DNA of 34,930 bases from DATIHF01 sp035480955 (GTDB lineage: Bacteria; Patescibacteriota; Microgenomatia; Woykebacterales; RBG-16-39-9b). The stretch covers positions 1 to 34,930 of the forward strand of contig DATIHF010000025.1 in NCBI GenBank assembly GCA_035480955.1, given 5' to 3'. This document shows positions 1 through 7,718 of this stretch, piece by piece. Under the pieces are notes generated by a model. It worked only from the letters and a program-made list of their open reading frames with translations, did no database searches and was not told the DNA's origin. Position 1 is the first letter of the stretch; every line of letters begins with the position of its first letter. A program made the position numbers and the translations under genes.

Positions 1-576
1 TTATTCGCACCTTTTGCTCACGGGTTAACGCGGATTTTCTTACCCGCCTTGTTTTTCATGCCAGCGTTTCTAATTTTGGCAAATCAATCTCTTCCAAGCG
101 TAATCAACAATCTCAACAAAGTACTCCTCGCGGGGTTTTTCTTCGTTAACCTCTTACAAGTTTTCTCTCCAACTCTACGTTTCTATAGTCTTATCCCTTA
201 CAAAACAATTGCTTCAGAATTGCAGCAAGATGCTAAAAAGGGAGGGATAAAACAAATCTATCTTTCCGATAATTCACTAAACAACCTATCAGTAGCTCGC
301 TATATAGCAAAGATAAATGAAGGGAATTTGCAAGTTATACTGAGATCACCTAACAAAAAAACAGAGTTGCCAGAAGAATTCCTACTAGAAACTCACTTAG
401 GGGAGAACGGGAACTTTTTCGATCCCAAAACTTTAAAGAGCAATTATGAACTCAAAACAGTAAAAGGCTTTGTAAAGTTGGAGGACTTACCTTACAATTC
501 ATTGCGAAAGAAGCAGATTGAAGAAAAGGCCCTTCAAGACTACGCTGTAATAGTTTATAAAGCAGTTAGGAAATAA
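1..576 (+). CDS. C-terminal part of a membrane glycosyltransferase-like protein (5' truncated)
   Basis: The reading frame is open from the first base, so the gene begins outside the window and only about 191 residues are visible. The visible part starts with two hydrophobic segments (about residues 8-30 and 38-58) and continues as a soluble tail of roughly 125 residues with no motif I recognise. An ending of membrane helices followed by a soluble domain, plus the PxxxFxPAxLIL-like stretch in the first helix, resembles GT-C glycosyltransferases of the ArnT/PMT type; this is inference. A TTG at 49 could be read as a start but lies inside the first membrane segment, so it is unlikely. The Nudix gene follows after 8 nt and is probably co-transcribed. 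Confidence 0.6.
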   Translation, partial: LFAPFAHGLTRIFLPALFFMPAFLILANQSLPSVINNLNKVLLAGFFFVNLLQVFSPTLRFYSLIPYKTIASELQQDAKKGGIKQIYLSDNSLNNLSVARYIAKINEGNLQVILRSPNKKTELPEEFLLETHLGENGNFFDPKTLKSNYELKTVKGFVKLEDLPYNSLRKKQIEEKALQDYAVIVYKAVRK

Positions 577-584
577 AACACAAA

Positions 585-995
585 GTGAAATTTGAAGAAT
601 CCGCTGGCGGAATCGTCTACAAAAAGGAAAACTCAAAAACTCTAATTTTAATCACCCAACACTCGGCTCACCATGGCTGGGTTTTCCCAAAAGGTTTGAT
701 AGATAAAGGCGAAGATAAAGAGACCACGGCAGTCCGTGAAGTTAAAGAAGAAGGTGGAGTCGAGGCGAAAATAATTAAGGAGCTGCCGGCAGTGGAATAT
801 TTCTACAAATTTGAAGAACAAACCATAAAGAAGAAAGTCACCTATCTTCTGATGGAATACACTTCAGGAAATATCGCCGATCATGATTGGGAGATGGAAG
901 ATGCTCAATGGTTGGAAATTGATAAGGTAGAAGAAAAATTAAGTTACAAAACCGACAAACAAGTTTTTCAAAAAGCCCAAGAATTATTAAAATAA
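585..995 (+). CDS. Nudix hydrolase
   Basis: A 136-residue protein with a complete Nudix box at residues 37-59 (G37, E43, R51-E52, E55-E56, G58), the Mg2+-binding signature of enzymes that hydrolyse nucleoside diphosphates linked to another group. The N-terminal SAGGIVY strand and the HxGWVFPKG segment before the box resemble the Ap4A hydrolase/MutT branch, so cleanup of dinucleoside polyphosphates or damaged nucleotides is plausible; the substrate cannot be read from sequence. The start is GTG at 585, 8 nt after the preceding stop, with no Shine-Dalgarno sequence, suggesting coupling to the upstream gene. The length is normal for a single-domain Nudix protein. Confidence 0.9.
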   Translation: MKFEESAGGIVYKKENSKTLILITQHSAHHGWVFPKGLIDKGEDKETTAVREVKEEGGVEAKIIKELPAVEYFYKFEEQTIKKKVTYLLMEYTSGNIADHDWEMEDAQWLEIDKVEEKLSYKTDKQVFQKAQELLK

Positions 996-1000
996 GGCTA

Positions 1001-1028
1001 TTGCCACAAGCAAGTTCGATGGTATTAT
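1001..1028 (+). promoter_or_regulatory. Predicted promoter of the MFS gene
   Basis: TTGCCA (1001-1006), a 16-nt spacer, then TATTAT (1023-1028). The ATG at 1038 is only 9 nt beyond the -10 box and no Shine-Dalgarno sequence is present, so the transcript is probably leaderless. Confidence 0.55.
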
Positions 1029-1037
1029 CCTAAAAAC

Positions 1038-2636
1038 ATGAAAAAGTGGACTGTAGTCGCCATTTTAGCCATTGCCCAGTTTGTCATGGTGCTGGATAGC
1101 ACCGTGATGAATGTCTCTATTTCCCAGGTTGTTAAAGATCTAGGGACAACTGTCTCTGGTTTGCAGGCCGCGATTACTTTTTACACCCTAACTATGGCAG
1201 CCCTGATGTTGACCGGCGGCAAACTTGGTGACAAATGGGGTCGTCTCAATGCCTTTAAAATTGGGGCAGTGGTCTATGGTATCGGCTCTCTGATTACTGC
1301 ACTAAGCCCAAACTTGGGTGTATTGATGTTCGGCTGGTCACTGATTGAAGGGCTCGGAGCGATCTTGATCATTCCCGCGATTGCGTCGCTGGTTGCCTAC
1401 AATTATGATGGTAAGCCTCGAGTAACCGCTTTTGCGATCATCGGAGGTGTCAGTGGAGCAGCGGCAGCGGCGGGACCTTTGATTGGCGGGTTTGTCACCA
1501 CTTATTTCTCCTGGCGTTATGTTTTCGCTGCCGAAACTTTGATAGTAATAGGATTACTCCTTGTTGCTAACAAAATTAAAGATCCAGGTAGACCAAAAGA
1601 AAAAATCACGATTGACCTCTCTAGCGTTTTACTTTCAGCCAGTGGAATGTTCCTTTTTGTATTTGGGCTGCTACAGAGTAAAACTTGGGGTTGGATCAGA
1701 CCGCTAGCTAAACCAACCATCAATGGGCAGGAGATCGCTCCTTTTGGGATCTCGATCGTGGCTTACCTAATCGTCATTGGTTTATTTGTCCTCTGGCTCT
1801 TTTATGTCAGACAGGATGGTCTTGAGAAAAAAGGTAAGCAGGCATTACTTAAAGTTTCAATGCTGTCGATTAAAGTGCTCCGAGCCGGATTGGCAGTGTT
1901 AGCATCTCAATATTTGATTACTGCAGCAATCTTTTTCGCCATACCAATTTATTTACAAATGGTTCTTGGTCTAGACGCTTTGCAAACAGGAATCAAAATC
2001 TTTCCCCTGTCAGTTGCTTTGATACTCGCTTCAGTCGTCGGGTCGCGTTTGGCCAACAATTACCCGCCTAAGAAAATTATTCGAGTTGGACAACTAGCTC
2101 TAGTGATTGGTTCACTGCTGCTTTTTGTAGGAATAGAACCGACTTTAACAGGGGGTATATTTGGAGCTGGAATGTTTGTTGTTGGTGCGGGTTTAGGGCT
2201 TTTGGCGTCGCAGTTAGGTAACGTCAACATGTCCTCTGTTTCAGATAACGAAGCTAATGAAGCCGGAGGTTTACAAGGAACCGCGCAAAACTTGGGTTCT
2301 TCTCTAGGAACTGCTTTGATCGGCTCACTCCTAATATTTTTCTTAACTAGCAGTTTTGTTACGGCAGTCAATCAAAATCCTGACCTACCCTCGTCGGTCA
2401 AACAAGCTGTAGCTCAAGCCAGTCAAAAAGGAATTGAAATAATACCTGCCTCTCAAGTTGAGCAAATTGGACTGGATAAAGGTCTAACACAGGATCAAGC
2501 CGAGGAGTTGACCCAAACTTATACAGAATCGCAAGTTGGCAGTTTGCAGCAAGCAATGTTTTTCGTGGTGATATTTGCAGTTCTTTCATTCATCCTATCC
2601 AGAAATATTCCCGATAAAATTGTGGCTAAAAAGTAG
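1038..2636 (+). CDS. MFS drug:H+ antiporter, DHA2 (EmrB/QacA-like) family
   Basis: A 532-residue protein with about 14 hydrophobic segments, the size and topology of the DHA2 branch of the major facilitator superfamily, which exports drugs or other amphipathic compounds using the proton gradient. Diagnostic features are VLDSTVMNVS in helix 1 (the D1-type motif), GGKLGDKWGR at about residues 60-69 (motif A in the loop between helices 2 and 3), and a Gly/Ala-rich helix 5 ending in GPLIGGF (antiporter motif C). A soluble loop of about 60 residues precedes the last helix, as in other 14-helix members. Substrate cannot be predicted. It has its own predicted promoter and starts 42 nt after the Nudix gene; no terminator is visible before tRNA-Ser. 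Confidence 0.92.
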   Translation: MKKWTVVAILAIAQFVMVLDSTVMNVSISQVVKDLGTTVSGLQAAITFYTLTMAALMLTGGKLGDKWGRLNAFKIGAVVYGIGSLITALSPNLGVLMFGWSLIEGLGAILIIPAIASLVAYNYDGKPRVTAFAIIGGVSGAAAAAGPLIGGFVTTYFSWRYVFAAETLIVIGLLLVANKIKDPGRPKEKITIDLSSVLLSASGMFLFVFGLLQSKTWGWIRPLAKPTINGQEIAPFGISIVAYLIVIGLFVLWLFYVRQDGLEKKGKQALLKVSMLSIKVLRAGLAVLASQYLITAAIFFAIPIYLQMVLGLDALQTGIKIFPLSVALILASVVGSRLANNYPPKKIIRVGQLALVIGSLLLFVGIEPTLTGGIFGAGMFVVGAGLGLLASQLGNVNMSSVSDNEANEAGGLQGTAQNLGSSLGTALIGSLLIFFLTSSFVTAVNQNPDLPSSVKQAVAQASQKGIEIIPASQVEQIGLDKGLTQDQAEELTQTYTESQVGSLQQAMFFVVIFAVLSFILSRNIPDKIVAKK

Positions 2637-2666
2637 TAAAGCTAGTGTATAATAGGTCTCGCCCCT

Positions 2667-2756
2667 GGAGGGGTCACATAGTGGTCTAGTGTACCGCGTT
2701 GGAAACGCGGCGTGCTCGCAAGGGTACCGTGGGTTCGAATCCCACCCCCTCCGCCA
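2667..2756 (+). tRNA. tRNA-Ser (GGA)
   Basis: A 90-nt type II tRNA. The acceptor stem GGAGGGG (2667-2673) pairs with CCCCTCC (2746-2752), followed by discriminator G and an encoded CCA (2754-2756). The D-stem is CAC/GTG (2675-2677 with 2689-2691). The anticodon arm is CCGCG-TTGGAAA-CGCGG (2694-2710), giving anticodon GGA at 2701-2703. A long variable arm spans about 2711-2728 and the T-arm is GTGGG-TTCGAAT-CCCAC (2729-2745). The long variable arm and the anticodon both fit serine. A TATAAT at 2648-2653 is its likely -10 box; no good -35 box is seen. A degenerate copy of its 3' end lies downstream at 2808-2844. Confidence 0.97.
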
Positions 2757-2807
2757 GAAGAACAGTAAGACTAGCTTGGCAGATTTATTACCGGCTTAAG
2801 AATTGTA

Positions 2808-2844
2808 GTGGGATTAGCCCTCATTCCACCCCCCTCCGCCAGAA
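2808..2844 (+). repeat. Degenerate copy of the tRNA-Ser T-arm and acceptor 3' end
   Basis: Positions 2826-2844 repeat the last bases of tRNA-Ser including CCA and the following GAA (compare 2742-2759), with one extra C. The copy is preceded by GTGGG (2808-2812), as in the real T-stem, and GTGGGA (2808-2813) can pair with TTCCAC (2824-2829, one G:T pair), so the segment looks like a T-arm plus acceptor 3' strand. It ends 4 nt before the -35 box of dnaG. A similar copy follows tRNA-Asn. Confidence 0.75.
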
Positions 2845-2848
2845 TTTC

Positions 2849-2877
2849 TTGCCTTCACCAATACAATCAACTATTAT
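2849..2877 (+). promoter_or_regulatory. Predicted promoter of dnaG-rpoD
   Basis: TTGCCT (2849-2854), a 17-nt spacer, TATTAT (2872-2877). The dnaG ATG at 2885 begins 7 nt after the -10 box, so the mRNA would start at or very near the start codon. There is no Shine-Dalgarno sequence. Confidence 0.7.
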
Positions 2878-2884
2878 CCTCAAG

Positions 2885-4651
2885 ATGGAACGTTCAAGCC
2901 AAATAGATGAAGTTAAATCAAAAATTGACATAGTTCAACTGGTTGGTGGTTATGTCGCTCTAAAAAAAGCCGGCCGCAACTACAAAGGTCTTTGTCCCTT
3001 TCACTCTGAAAAAACCCCTTCTTTTATGGTTTCCGCTGAGAGACAGATCTTCAAATGCTTTGGCTGTAATGAAGGTGGGGACGCCATAACTTTTTACCAA
3101 AAGATTGAAGGGCTAGAATTTGGCCAAGCTCTCAAGGCGCTAGCTGACAAAGTTGGAGTTAGACTAGCTGACTACCAACCAAACCCAGCCGAAAAACAAA
3201 GAGATACCTTTCTGCAAATCAATGAAAAAACTGCAGAGTTTTACCATTATCTTTTGGCTAAGCATCCGAGTGGTAAAAAAGCCTTGGAGTATTTAAAAAA
3301 TCGAGGCTTAAATGAGAAAACGATTGATGATTGGCAATTGGGCTTTGCACCAGATTCTTGGGACACAACTTTCAAATTTTTAATTAAGAAAAAATTTGAG
3401 CCCAAAGACATCACTGCTTCGGGAATTGCTCTACCTTCGACCGGTAGAGGAGCCTACGATCGTTTTCGCAAAAGGATCATGTTTCCAATTCGCAATATCG
3501 CCGGCTCCACCGTTGCCTTTTCTGGCCGAATCTTTGGTGAAGGAGAGCCAAAGTATCTCAACTCACCGGATAACCTGCTTTTCAACAAAAGCAACAATTT
3601 ATTCGGAATCGATAAAGCCAAAATCGAGATCAAAAGAGAAAACCAAGCAGTTCTGGTTGAAGGCAACTTGGACGTAATTTCTTCTCACCAGGCAGGGGTG
3701 ACAAACGTTGTCGCCCCACTAGGCACTGCATTGACGGAGAAACAAGTCGACCTAATGCGTCGTTTTGCCAGTGAGTTGGTTGTTAGTTTTGATCAGGATA
3801 GTGCGGGCTACGCTGCCTCTTTGAGAGTCGTTGAGTTAGCTGAAAAAGCCGGACTAACTTTGAAACTAACTGAGATTGCCGGCAAAGATCCGGATGAACT
3901 AATTAAGAAAGACCCCAAAGCCTGGAAGGAAGCAATTAAAAACTCAGTGCCGATTTATGATTTTTTGATTAATAATTTGCTAGAGCGCTACTCTAATCAG
4001 AGTCCTGAATCTTTTCGCAAAATTACCAAAGAAATACTTCCCTACCTAAATAAAATCGATAATGAGCTAACTCTTTCTCATTATGAAAGGCTCCTAGCTA
4101 CTAAACTCTCTGTCAGTGAAGAGTCTGTTAAAAAAGAATTAGCCAAGCAAGGCTCTCCAACCCCAGTAAAAGGCGAAGAAAAAGTAGAGACAGAAAAAAA
4201 GATTATCGCTGAGAAAATCCGCGTTGAGACCTATTTGTTAGAGTTAATTTTACAAAGCCAGACTCTTCCGAAAGAAGTTAGCTCAGAGGATTTTGAAGTG
4301 AGGAGGTTGCGCAACATTTTTGAAATCCTCCAAAAGAGTTCAACTAATTTTCAGTTCTCACTAAAGAGCTTAAAAGTTCCCGAGGAACTTCAAGAAATTT
4401 TTGACCGCCTTACCCTCGCCGAATTGGCCTCAGAAAGCGTCAAAAACAGCCAAAGTTTACAGCGGGAAATTGACACTTGCGTAAGGCGATTAAAGGAGTT
4501 AAACTTACGAACTGAGCTTAAAAAAGTAAGTTTAGCAATCAAGCAAGCTGAAATTGCAAGAAATAATTCTCAAATAGATTCTTTATCCAAAAATTTCCAA
4601 GAACTTTCCGAGCAGCTTGCATTGCTTGAAAAAGAAAAAGAATTTATCTAA
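2885..4651 (+). CDS. dnaG: DNA primase DnaG
   Basis: A 588-residue primase that makes the RNA primers for DNA replication. The N-terminal zinc-binding domain shows CPFH (residues about 38-41) and CFGC (about 59-62). The catalytic core follows, with the TOPRIM motif VEGNLDVI (the usual EGYMDVI with N and L replacing Y and M) and the metal-binding SFDQDSAG. The last 150-200 residues are a divergent helical region where the DnaB helicase interaction domain would lie. I place the start at 2885 because a longer in-frame extension would begin inside tRNA-Ser and because 2885 follows a promoter by 7 nt. The gene is directly followed by rpoD, as in many bacterial macromolecular-synthesis operons, here without rpsU. 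Confidence 0.97.
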   Translation: MERSSQIDEVKSKIDIVQLVGGYVALKKAGRNYKGLCPFHSEKTPSFMVSAERQIFKCFGCNEGGDAITFYQKIEGLEFGQALKALADKVGVRLADYQPNPAEKQRDTFLQINEKTAEFYHYLLAKHPSGKKALEYLKNRGLNEKTIDDWQLGFAPDSWDTTFKFLIKKKFEPKDITASGIALPSTGRGAYDRFRKRIMFPIRNIAGSTVAFSGRIFGEGEPKYLNSPDNLLFNKSNNLFGIDKAKIEIKRENQAVLVEGNLDVISSHQAGVTNVVAPLGTALTEKQVDLMRRFASELVVSFDQDSAGYAASLRVVELAEKAGLTLKLTEIAGKDPDELIKKDPKAWKEAIKNSVPIYDFLINNLLERYSNQSPESFRKITKEILPYLNKIDNELTLSHYERLLATKLSVSEESVKKELAKQGSPTPVKGEEKVETEKKIIAEKIRVETYLLELILQSQTLPKEVSSEDFEVRRLRNIFEILQKSSTNFQFSLKSLKVPEELQEIFDRLTLAELASESVKNSQSLQREIDTCVRRLKELNLRTELKKVSLAIKQAEIARNNSQIDSLSKNFQELSEQLALLEKEKEFI

Positions 4652-4661
4652 ATTAAAAAAT

Positions 4662-5726
4662 ATGGCCAAAGCAGATTCTCCGATCCAAGAACTGATCAAT
4701 CGGGGTAGGGAGCAGGGGTTTGTTACACAAGAAGAGATTCTCGCGCTTTTTCCTGAAGCTGAAAGTAATGTTGAAGAACTAGATGATCTCTACAGTCGCT
4801 TGGCTGAAGAGGGAGTTGATGTTTTCGACACTGCTGAAGAGGATCAAAAACAAAGCGAACTCGAGAAAGAACTCGAGATCATCTCCGCCGTTGAAGAAGC
4901 CCAAATCACCGACCCAGTAAGAATGTATTTGAAAGAAATAGGGCGTATCCCTTTGCTTAACGCTGCTCAAGAAGTTGATCTGGCCCAAAGAGCCGAAAAA
5001 GGCGACATCGAAGCAGTTGAGCGTCTCACCCAAGCCAACCTTAGGCTAGTAGTTTCAATCGCCAAAAAATACGTAGGTCGTGGGTTAACCCTGCTTGATT
5101 TGATTCAAGAAGGAAATATTGGCTTGATCCGCGCAGTGGAGAAATTTGATTGGCGAAAGGGGTATAAATTCTCTACTTACGCGACCTGGTGGATCCGTCA
5201 AGCAATCACTCGGGCAATCGCTGATCAAGCCCGTACAATCCGTATTCCGGTGCACATGGTCGAAACTATTAATCGTTTTATCCGTACGAGCCGAAAATTG
5301 ATGCAAGAGCTTGGTCGGGAAGCAACGCCTGAGGAAATCGCTAAAGAAATGGGAATTGAGCCCGATAAAGTTCGCGAGATCATCAAAGTTTCCCAAGAAC
5401 CAACTTCGTTGGAAGCTCCAGTTGGAGAAGAAAAAGACTCTACTCTGGGAGATTTCATTCCTGACGATGAGATCAGACCTGAGGATCAAGCAAGTGCAGA
5501 GTTGCTGAAAGCACATCTCTCTGAAGTGCTCGATACTCTCAATGATCGTGAGAAAAAAGTCTTGAAGCTCCGTTTTGGTTTGGAGGACGGTCGCCAACGT
5601 ACTTTGGAGGAAGTGGGTAAAGAATTTGGTGTGACTCGTGAACGAATACGACAGATCGAAGCTAAGGCACTAAGAAAACTGCGTCACCCCACCCGTTCGA
5701 AAAAATTAAAAGATTACTTAGAGTAG
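4662..5726 (+). CDS. rpoD: Primary RNA polymerase sigma factor (sigma-70, RpoD/SigA)
   Basis: A 354-residue primary sigma factor that directs RNA polymerase to -10/-35 promoters. A short region 1.1-like N-terminus (about 1-80) contains the usual LINRGREQGFVTQEEI stretch. Region 1.2 begins at DPVRMYLKEIGRIPLL. Regions 2.1-2.4 include the aromatic KGYKFSTYATWWIRQAI segment that melts and reads the -10 element. Region 3 and a complete region 4 (helix-turn-helix GVTRERIRQIEAKALRKL) follow for the -35 element. The large non-conserved insert between 1.2 and 2.1 seen in proteobacteria is absent, as in SigA-type factors. Start ATG at 4662 lies 10 nt after the dnaG stop, making a two-gene operon; an upstream start at 4617 would overlap dnaG and adds only lysine-rich sequence. 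Confidence 0.98.
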   Translation: MAKADSPIQELINRGREQGFVTQEEILALFPEAESNVEELDDLYSRLAEEGVDVFDTAEEDQKQSELEKELEIISAVEEAQITDPVRMYLKEIGRIPLLNAAQEVDLAQRAEKGDIEAVERLTQANLRLVVSIAKKYVGRGLTLLDLIQEGNIGLIRAVEKFDWRKGYKFSTYATWWIRQAITRAIADQARTIRIPVHMVETINRFIRTSRKLMQELGREATPEEIAKEMGIEPDKVREIIKVSQEPTSLEAPVGEEKDSTLGDFIPDDEIRPEDQASAELLKAHLSEVLDTLNDREKKVLKLRFGLEDGRQRTLEEVGKEFGVTRERIRQIEAKALRKLRHPTRSKKLKDYLE

Positions 5727-5730
5727 TAAT

Positions 5731-5759
5731 TTGCAGGCAAAGACTTTTTACATTAAAAT
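5731..5759 (+). promoter_or_regulatory. Predicted promoter of the DUF458 gene
   Basis: TTGCAG (5731-5736), a 17-nt spacer, TAAAAT (5754-5759). The ATG at 5769 is 9 nt after the -10 box, so the message is probably leaderless. Confidence 0.6.
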
Positions 5760-5768
5760 ATCCAGTCA

Positions 5769-6239
5769 ATGGGATTCAAATCACCGACTCATGGGGAACT
5801 CGACTACACCCAAGTAATTGAAAAAATCGCTGAGTATATCAAAGAAGACTCTGATTCAGTTTATAAAATCATTGTTGGATCAGACTCTGAAGCCAAAACT
5901 GGCGATGTTGATTTTGTGACCGCTCTGATCGTTCACCGCTTGGGAAAAGGCGGTATTTATTTTTGGCAAAAGCAGAAAATCAAAAACCAGCACAATATGC
6001 ATCAGCGCATTGCCCGAGAAGCTCAGATGTCACTTGAGCTAGCCTGGAAAGTACGCGACGATTTCCAGCACAATGGCCTCTCCGCTTACGAGCCTGAGGT
6101 ACATATTGATATCGGTATGGAGGGTGTCAGTAGAGATATGGTGAAGTGGGTAACGGGAATGATCCTCGGTAGTGGTTTTGCCTTCAAAATTAAACCTGAG
6201 AGTTTCGCGGCCTCCAAGGTCGCGGATCGCTACACCTAA
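5769..6239 (+). CDS. RNase H-like DUF458 (YkuK-type) protein
   Basis: A 156-residue protein of the DUF458/YkuK family, which has an RNase H-like fold by family annotation but no firmly assigned role. Visible family hallmarks are the N-terminal SPTHGELDYTQV segment, the YKIIVGSDSEA strand carrying the putative first catalytic aspartate, the VDFVTALIVHRLGKGGIYFW block, an arginine/glutamate-rich helix (QRIAREAQMSLELA) and a HIDIGMEG strand with a second acidic position. The length matches the family. It has its own promoter and is followed tail-to-tail by the AI-2E permease with 1 nt between the two stop codons. Confidence 0.85.
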   Translation: MGFKSPTHGELDYTQVIEKIAEYIKEDSDSVYKIIVGSDSEAKTGDVDFVTALIVHRLGKGGIYFWQKQKIKNQHNMHQRIAREAQMSLELAWKVRDDFQHNGLSAYEPEVHIDIGMEGVSRDMVKWVTGMILGSGFAFKIKPESFAASKVADRYT

Positions 6240-6240
6240 A

Positions 6241-7365
6241 CTATTTTTTAGATTTTCCCAAGGGTATTAATTTTCTAATTCGTTTGAAATAAGAGGACTT
6301 TTTGGCGATTTTTTCTTCATAAGAGCCTTCCATCAAGGCAGCTACCCAAGCGGTTTCCTGATAATCAGCTAGTATGATTTTCATCAAAACAGTTAAAGGA
6401 ACCGCTAGAATTGCCCCTACTGGCCCGAAAACCCAAAACCAAAAAATAAATGCAATGAGAACAGCCGCCATCGAAAGTTGGTTGTTCCTACCCTGGATCG
6501 AAGGTTCAACAATATACTCAGCCGCAATAATTAATAAAATCATCGCAACGATAATTATCAGAGCAGGGATGACCCCACCCAGGGCGAGAGCTAAAAAGAC
6601 CGGTGGTATGGAAGCAATGATCAGACCAATGTAGGGGACAAAGCACAGAATAAAAGTCAGCAGACCCCAAACTAAGGCAGTAGGGATTCCGAGAAGCAGT
6701 AAAACTAAGGTAAAGGGAATCGCAATAAAAAGATTGGTTTTCGCTCTACCGATAATATAAATGATGATGCTTTCAGCAAAGTACTGAAAGCGGCTGAGGT
6801 TGGGATTATCTTTAATAAGTTCAGATTTTGACAGTGCGGACATAGAGTCAAACTGAATCAGAAACAGCAAGGCTAAAAAGGGGACAAAAAATAGATAAAT
6901 AAAAATACTGCCAAAGCTTTGCAAAAGAAGCGTGATGAAATGCAAAATTGCATCCGGACTCAAAGCCGACAGGCCATCAGATAAACTTGTGTGGCTGAAA
7001 CCCAAACTCTGTAGAGTTGCTTCAACTGAAGCTTTAAAGCCTGCGGTATAGGCAGACAGGGATTCTCTTAGGTTAGCAAAGGCCCAGCTGAAAAAAGTTA
7101 CTAAAACTACTGTAGCCAAGATAAAACTCACAATCATCAAAAAAATCGAGAGACCACTGCTGAAACCCCGAGCGCGGAACCAGCGAAAAATTGGGGTGAG
7201 CAATATTGACAAAAAGAGAGCCATCAGAAGTGGGGCAATCAAATCCTTTGCGATAAACCTCACACCGAAGAGCACAATAAAAAAAGCCGCCATGGTTATT
7301 AGTACCCCGCTAATTGAAGAAAGCTCTTGCTCTTTCAATAAAAAGTTTTGTTTTGCTTTTGCCAT
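6241..7365 (-). CDS. AI-2E family transporter (PF01594-type membrane protein)
   Basis: A 374-residue integral membrane protein with about eight hydrophobic segments: two pairs near the N-terminus, a less hydrophobic central region (about 100-210), then four helices. The layout and the C-terminal segment around FGPVGAILAVPLTVLMKI are typical of the AI-2E/PerM/YdiK family. Members have been linked to signal-molecule export or Na+/H+ exchange, so the substrate is open. The last 40 residues are charged and cytoplasmic. On the minus strand TATAAT lies 8 nt before the ATG (7374-7379), so the message is probably leaderless; this promoter is back-to-back with that of tRNA-Asn. Confidence 0.9.
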   Translation of the reverse strand: MAKAKQNFLLKEQELSSISGVLITMAAFFIVLFGVRFIAKDLIAPLLMALFLSILLTPIFRWFRARGFSSGLSIFLMIVSFILATVVLVTFFSWAFANLRESLSAYTAGFKASVEATLQSLGFSHTSLSDGLSALSPDAILHFITLLLQSFGSIFIYLFFVPFLALLFLIQFDSMSALSKSELIKDNPNLSRFQYFAESIIIYIIGRAKTNLFIAIPFTLVLLLLGIPTALVWGLLTFILCFVPYIGLIIASIPPVFLALALGGVIPALIIIVAMILLIIAAEYIVEPSIQGRNNQLSMAAVLIAFIFWFWVFGPVGAILAVPLTVLMKIILADYQETAWVAALMEGSYEEKIAKKSSYFKRIRKLIPLGKSKK

Positions 7366-7373
7366 TGGTCTGC

Positions 7374-7427
7374 ATTATACACGCATAATCCAAACCTGGT
7401 TGCTTTTGGATTAGCTTTGTGTATAAT
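7374..7427. promoter_or_regulatory. Divergent promoter pair: AI-2E permease (-) and tRNA-Asn (+)
   Basis: Minus strand: TATAAT at 7374-7379, 8 nt before the permease ATG, without a clear -35 box. Plus strand: TTGCTT (7400-7405), a 16-nt spacer and TATAAT (7422-7427), placing initiation about 13 nt before tRNA-Asn. Confidence 0.6.
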
Positions 7428-7447
7428 ATTTCAGTCTTGAGTATCAT

Positions 7448-7522
7448 TCCCCGGTAGCTCAATGGTAGAGCAGGCGACTGTTAATCGTCTGGTTGTAGGT
7501 TCGAATCCTACCCGGGGAGCCA
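7448..7522 (+). tRNA. tRNA-Asn (GTT)
   Basis: A 75-nt tRNA with acceptor stem TCCCCGG (7448-7454) paired to CCGGGGA (7512-7518), discriminator G and encoded CCA (7520-7522). The D-loop contains AATGGTAGAG, the anticodon loop CTGTTAA holds anticodon GTT at 7480-7482, and the T-arm is GTAGG-TTCGAAT-CCTAC. It has its own promoter and an intrinsic terminator directly downstream. Its last 15 bases recur at 7623-7637. Confidence 0.97.
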
Positions 7523-7524
7523 GA

Positions 7525-7565
7525 AAAAGGCGACTGAACTAGTTTCAGGCGTCTTTTCTAGTTTT
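7525..7565 (+). terminator. Intrinsic terminator after tRNA-Asn
   Basis: An arm at 7525-7538 pairs with 7544-7557 over about 14 positions with one mismatch (inner stem CTGAA/TTCAG, outer stem AAAAG/CTTTT), around a 5-nt loop. The 3' arm ends in TTTT and another T-run follows. Confidence 0.7.
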
Positions 7566-7606
7566 ACGGATGAGAACCTACGTGAGAATCCTATGACTGC
7601 GTCTCC

Positions 7607-7637
7607 AGAATGCTTCAACATTCTACCCGGGGAGCCA
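7607..7637 (+). repeat. Copy of the tRNA-Asn 3' end behind a T-arm-like hairpin
   Basis: CTACCCGGGGAGCCA at 7623-7637 is identical to the last 15 bases of tRNA-Asn (7508-7522), CCA included. It is preceded by a hairpin AGAATG (7607-7612) / CATTCT (7619-7624) with a 6-nt loop, so the segment again looks like a T-arm plus acceptor 3' strand. It lies downstream of the tRNA terminator and 14 nt before the -35 box of the next promoter. The bases just after it continue the repeat seen at 8090-8115. Confidence 0.8.
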
Positions 7638-7651
7638 TTTAGCCCATAGCA

Positions 7652-7680
7652 TTTACATTCCCTTTGATTTTTGTTAGAAT
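7652..7680 (+). promoter_or_regulatory. Predicted promoter of the first accessory unit, with CCCATAG element
   Basis: TTTACA (7652-7657), a 17-nt spacer, TAGAAT (7675-7680). Just upstream, GAGCCATTTAGCCCATAGCA (7632-7651) is nearly the same as the sequence before the promoter at 8111. An AAAGGAGG Shine-Dalgarno sequence precedes the GTG at 7719. Confidence 0.65.
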
Positions 7681-7718
7681 ACCATCGCCATAAGTAAACC
7701 CAAGAAAGGAGGAAGACT

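Noticed and set aside
2699..2884. In-frame upstream extension of dnaG
   Set aside because: It runs through tRNA-Ser and the dnaG promoter, and the encoded sequence is unlike primase. The start at 2885 is supported by the promoter and by the family N-terminus.
5085..5597. Long minus-strand ORF inside rpoD
   Set aside because: A shadow of the highly conserved sigma-factor regions 2-4 on the other strand.
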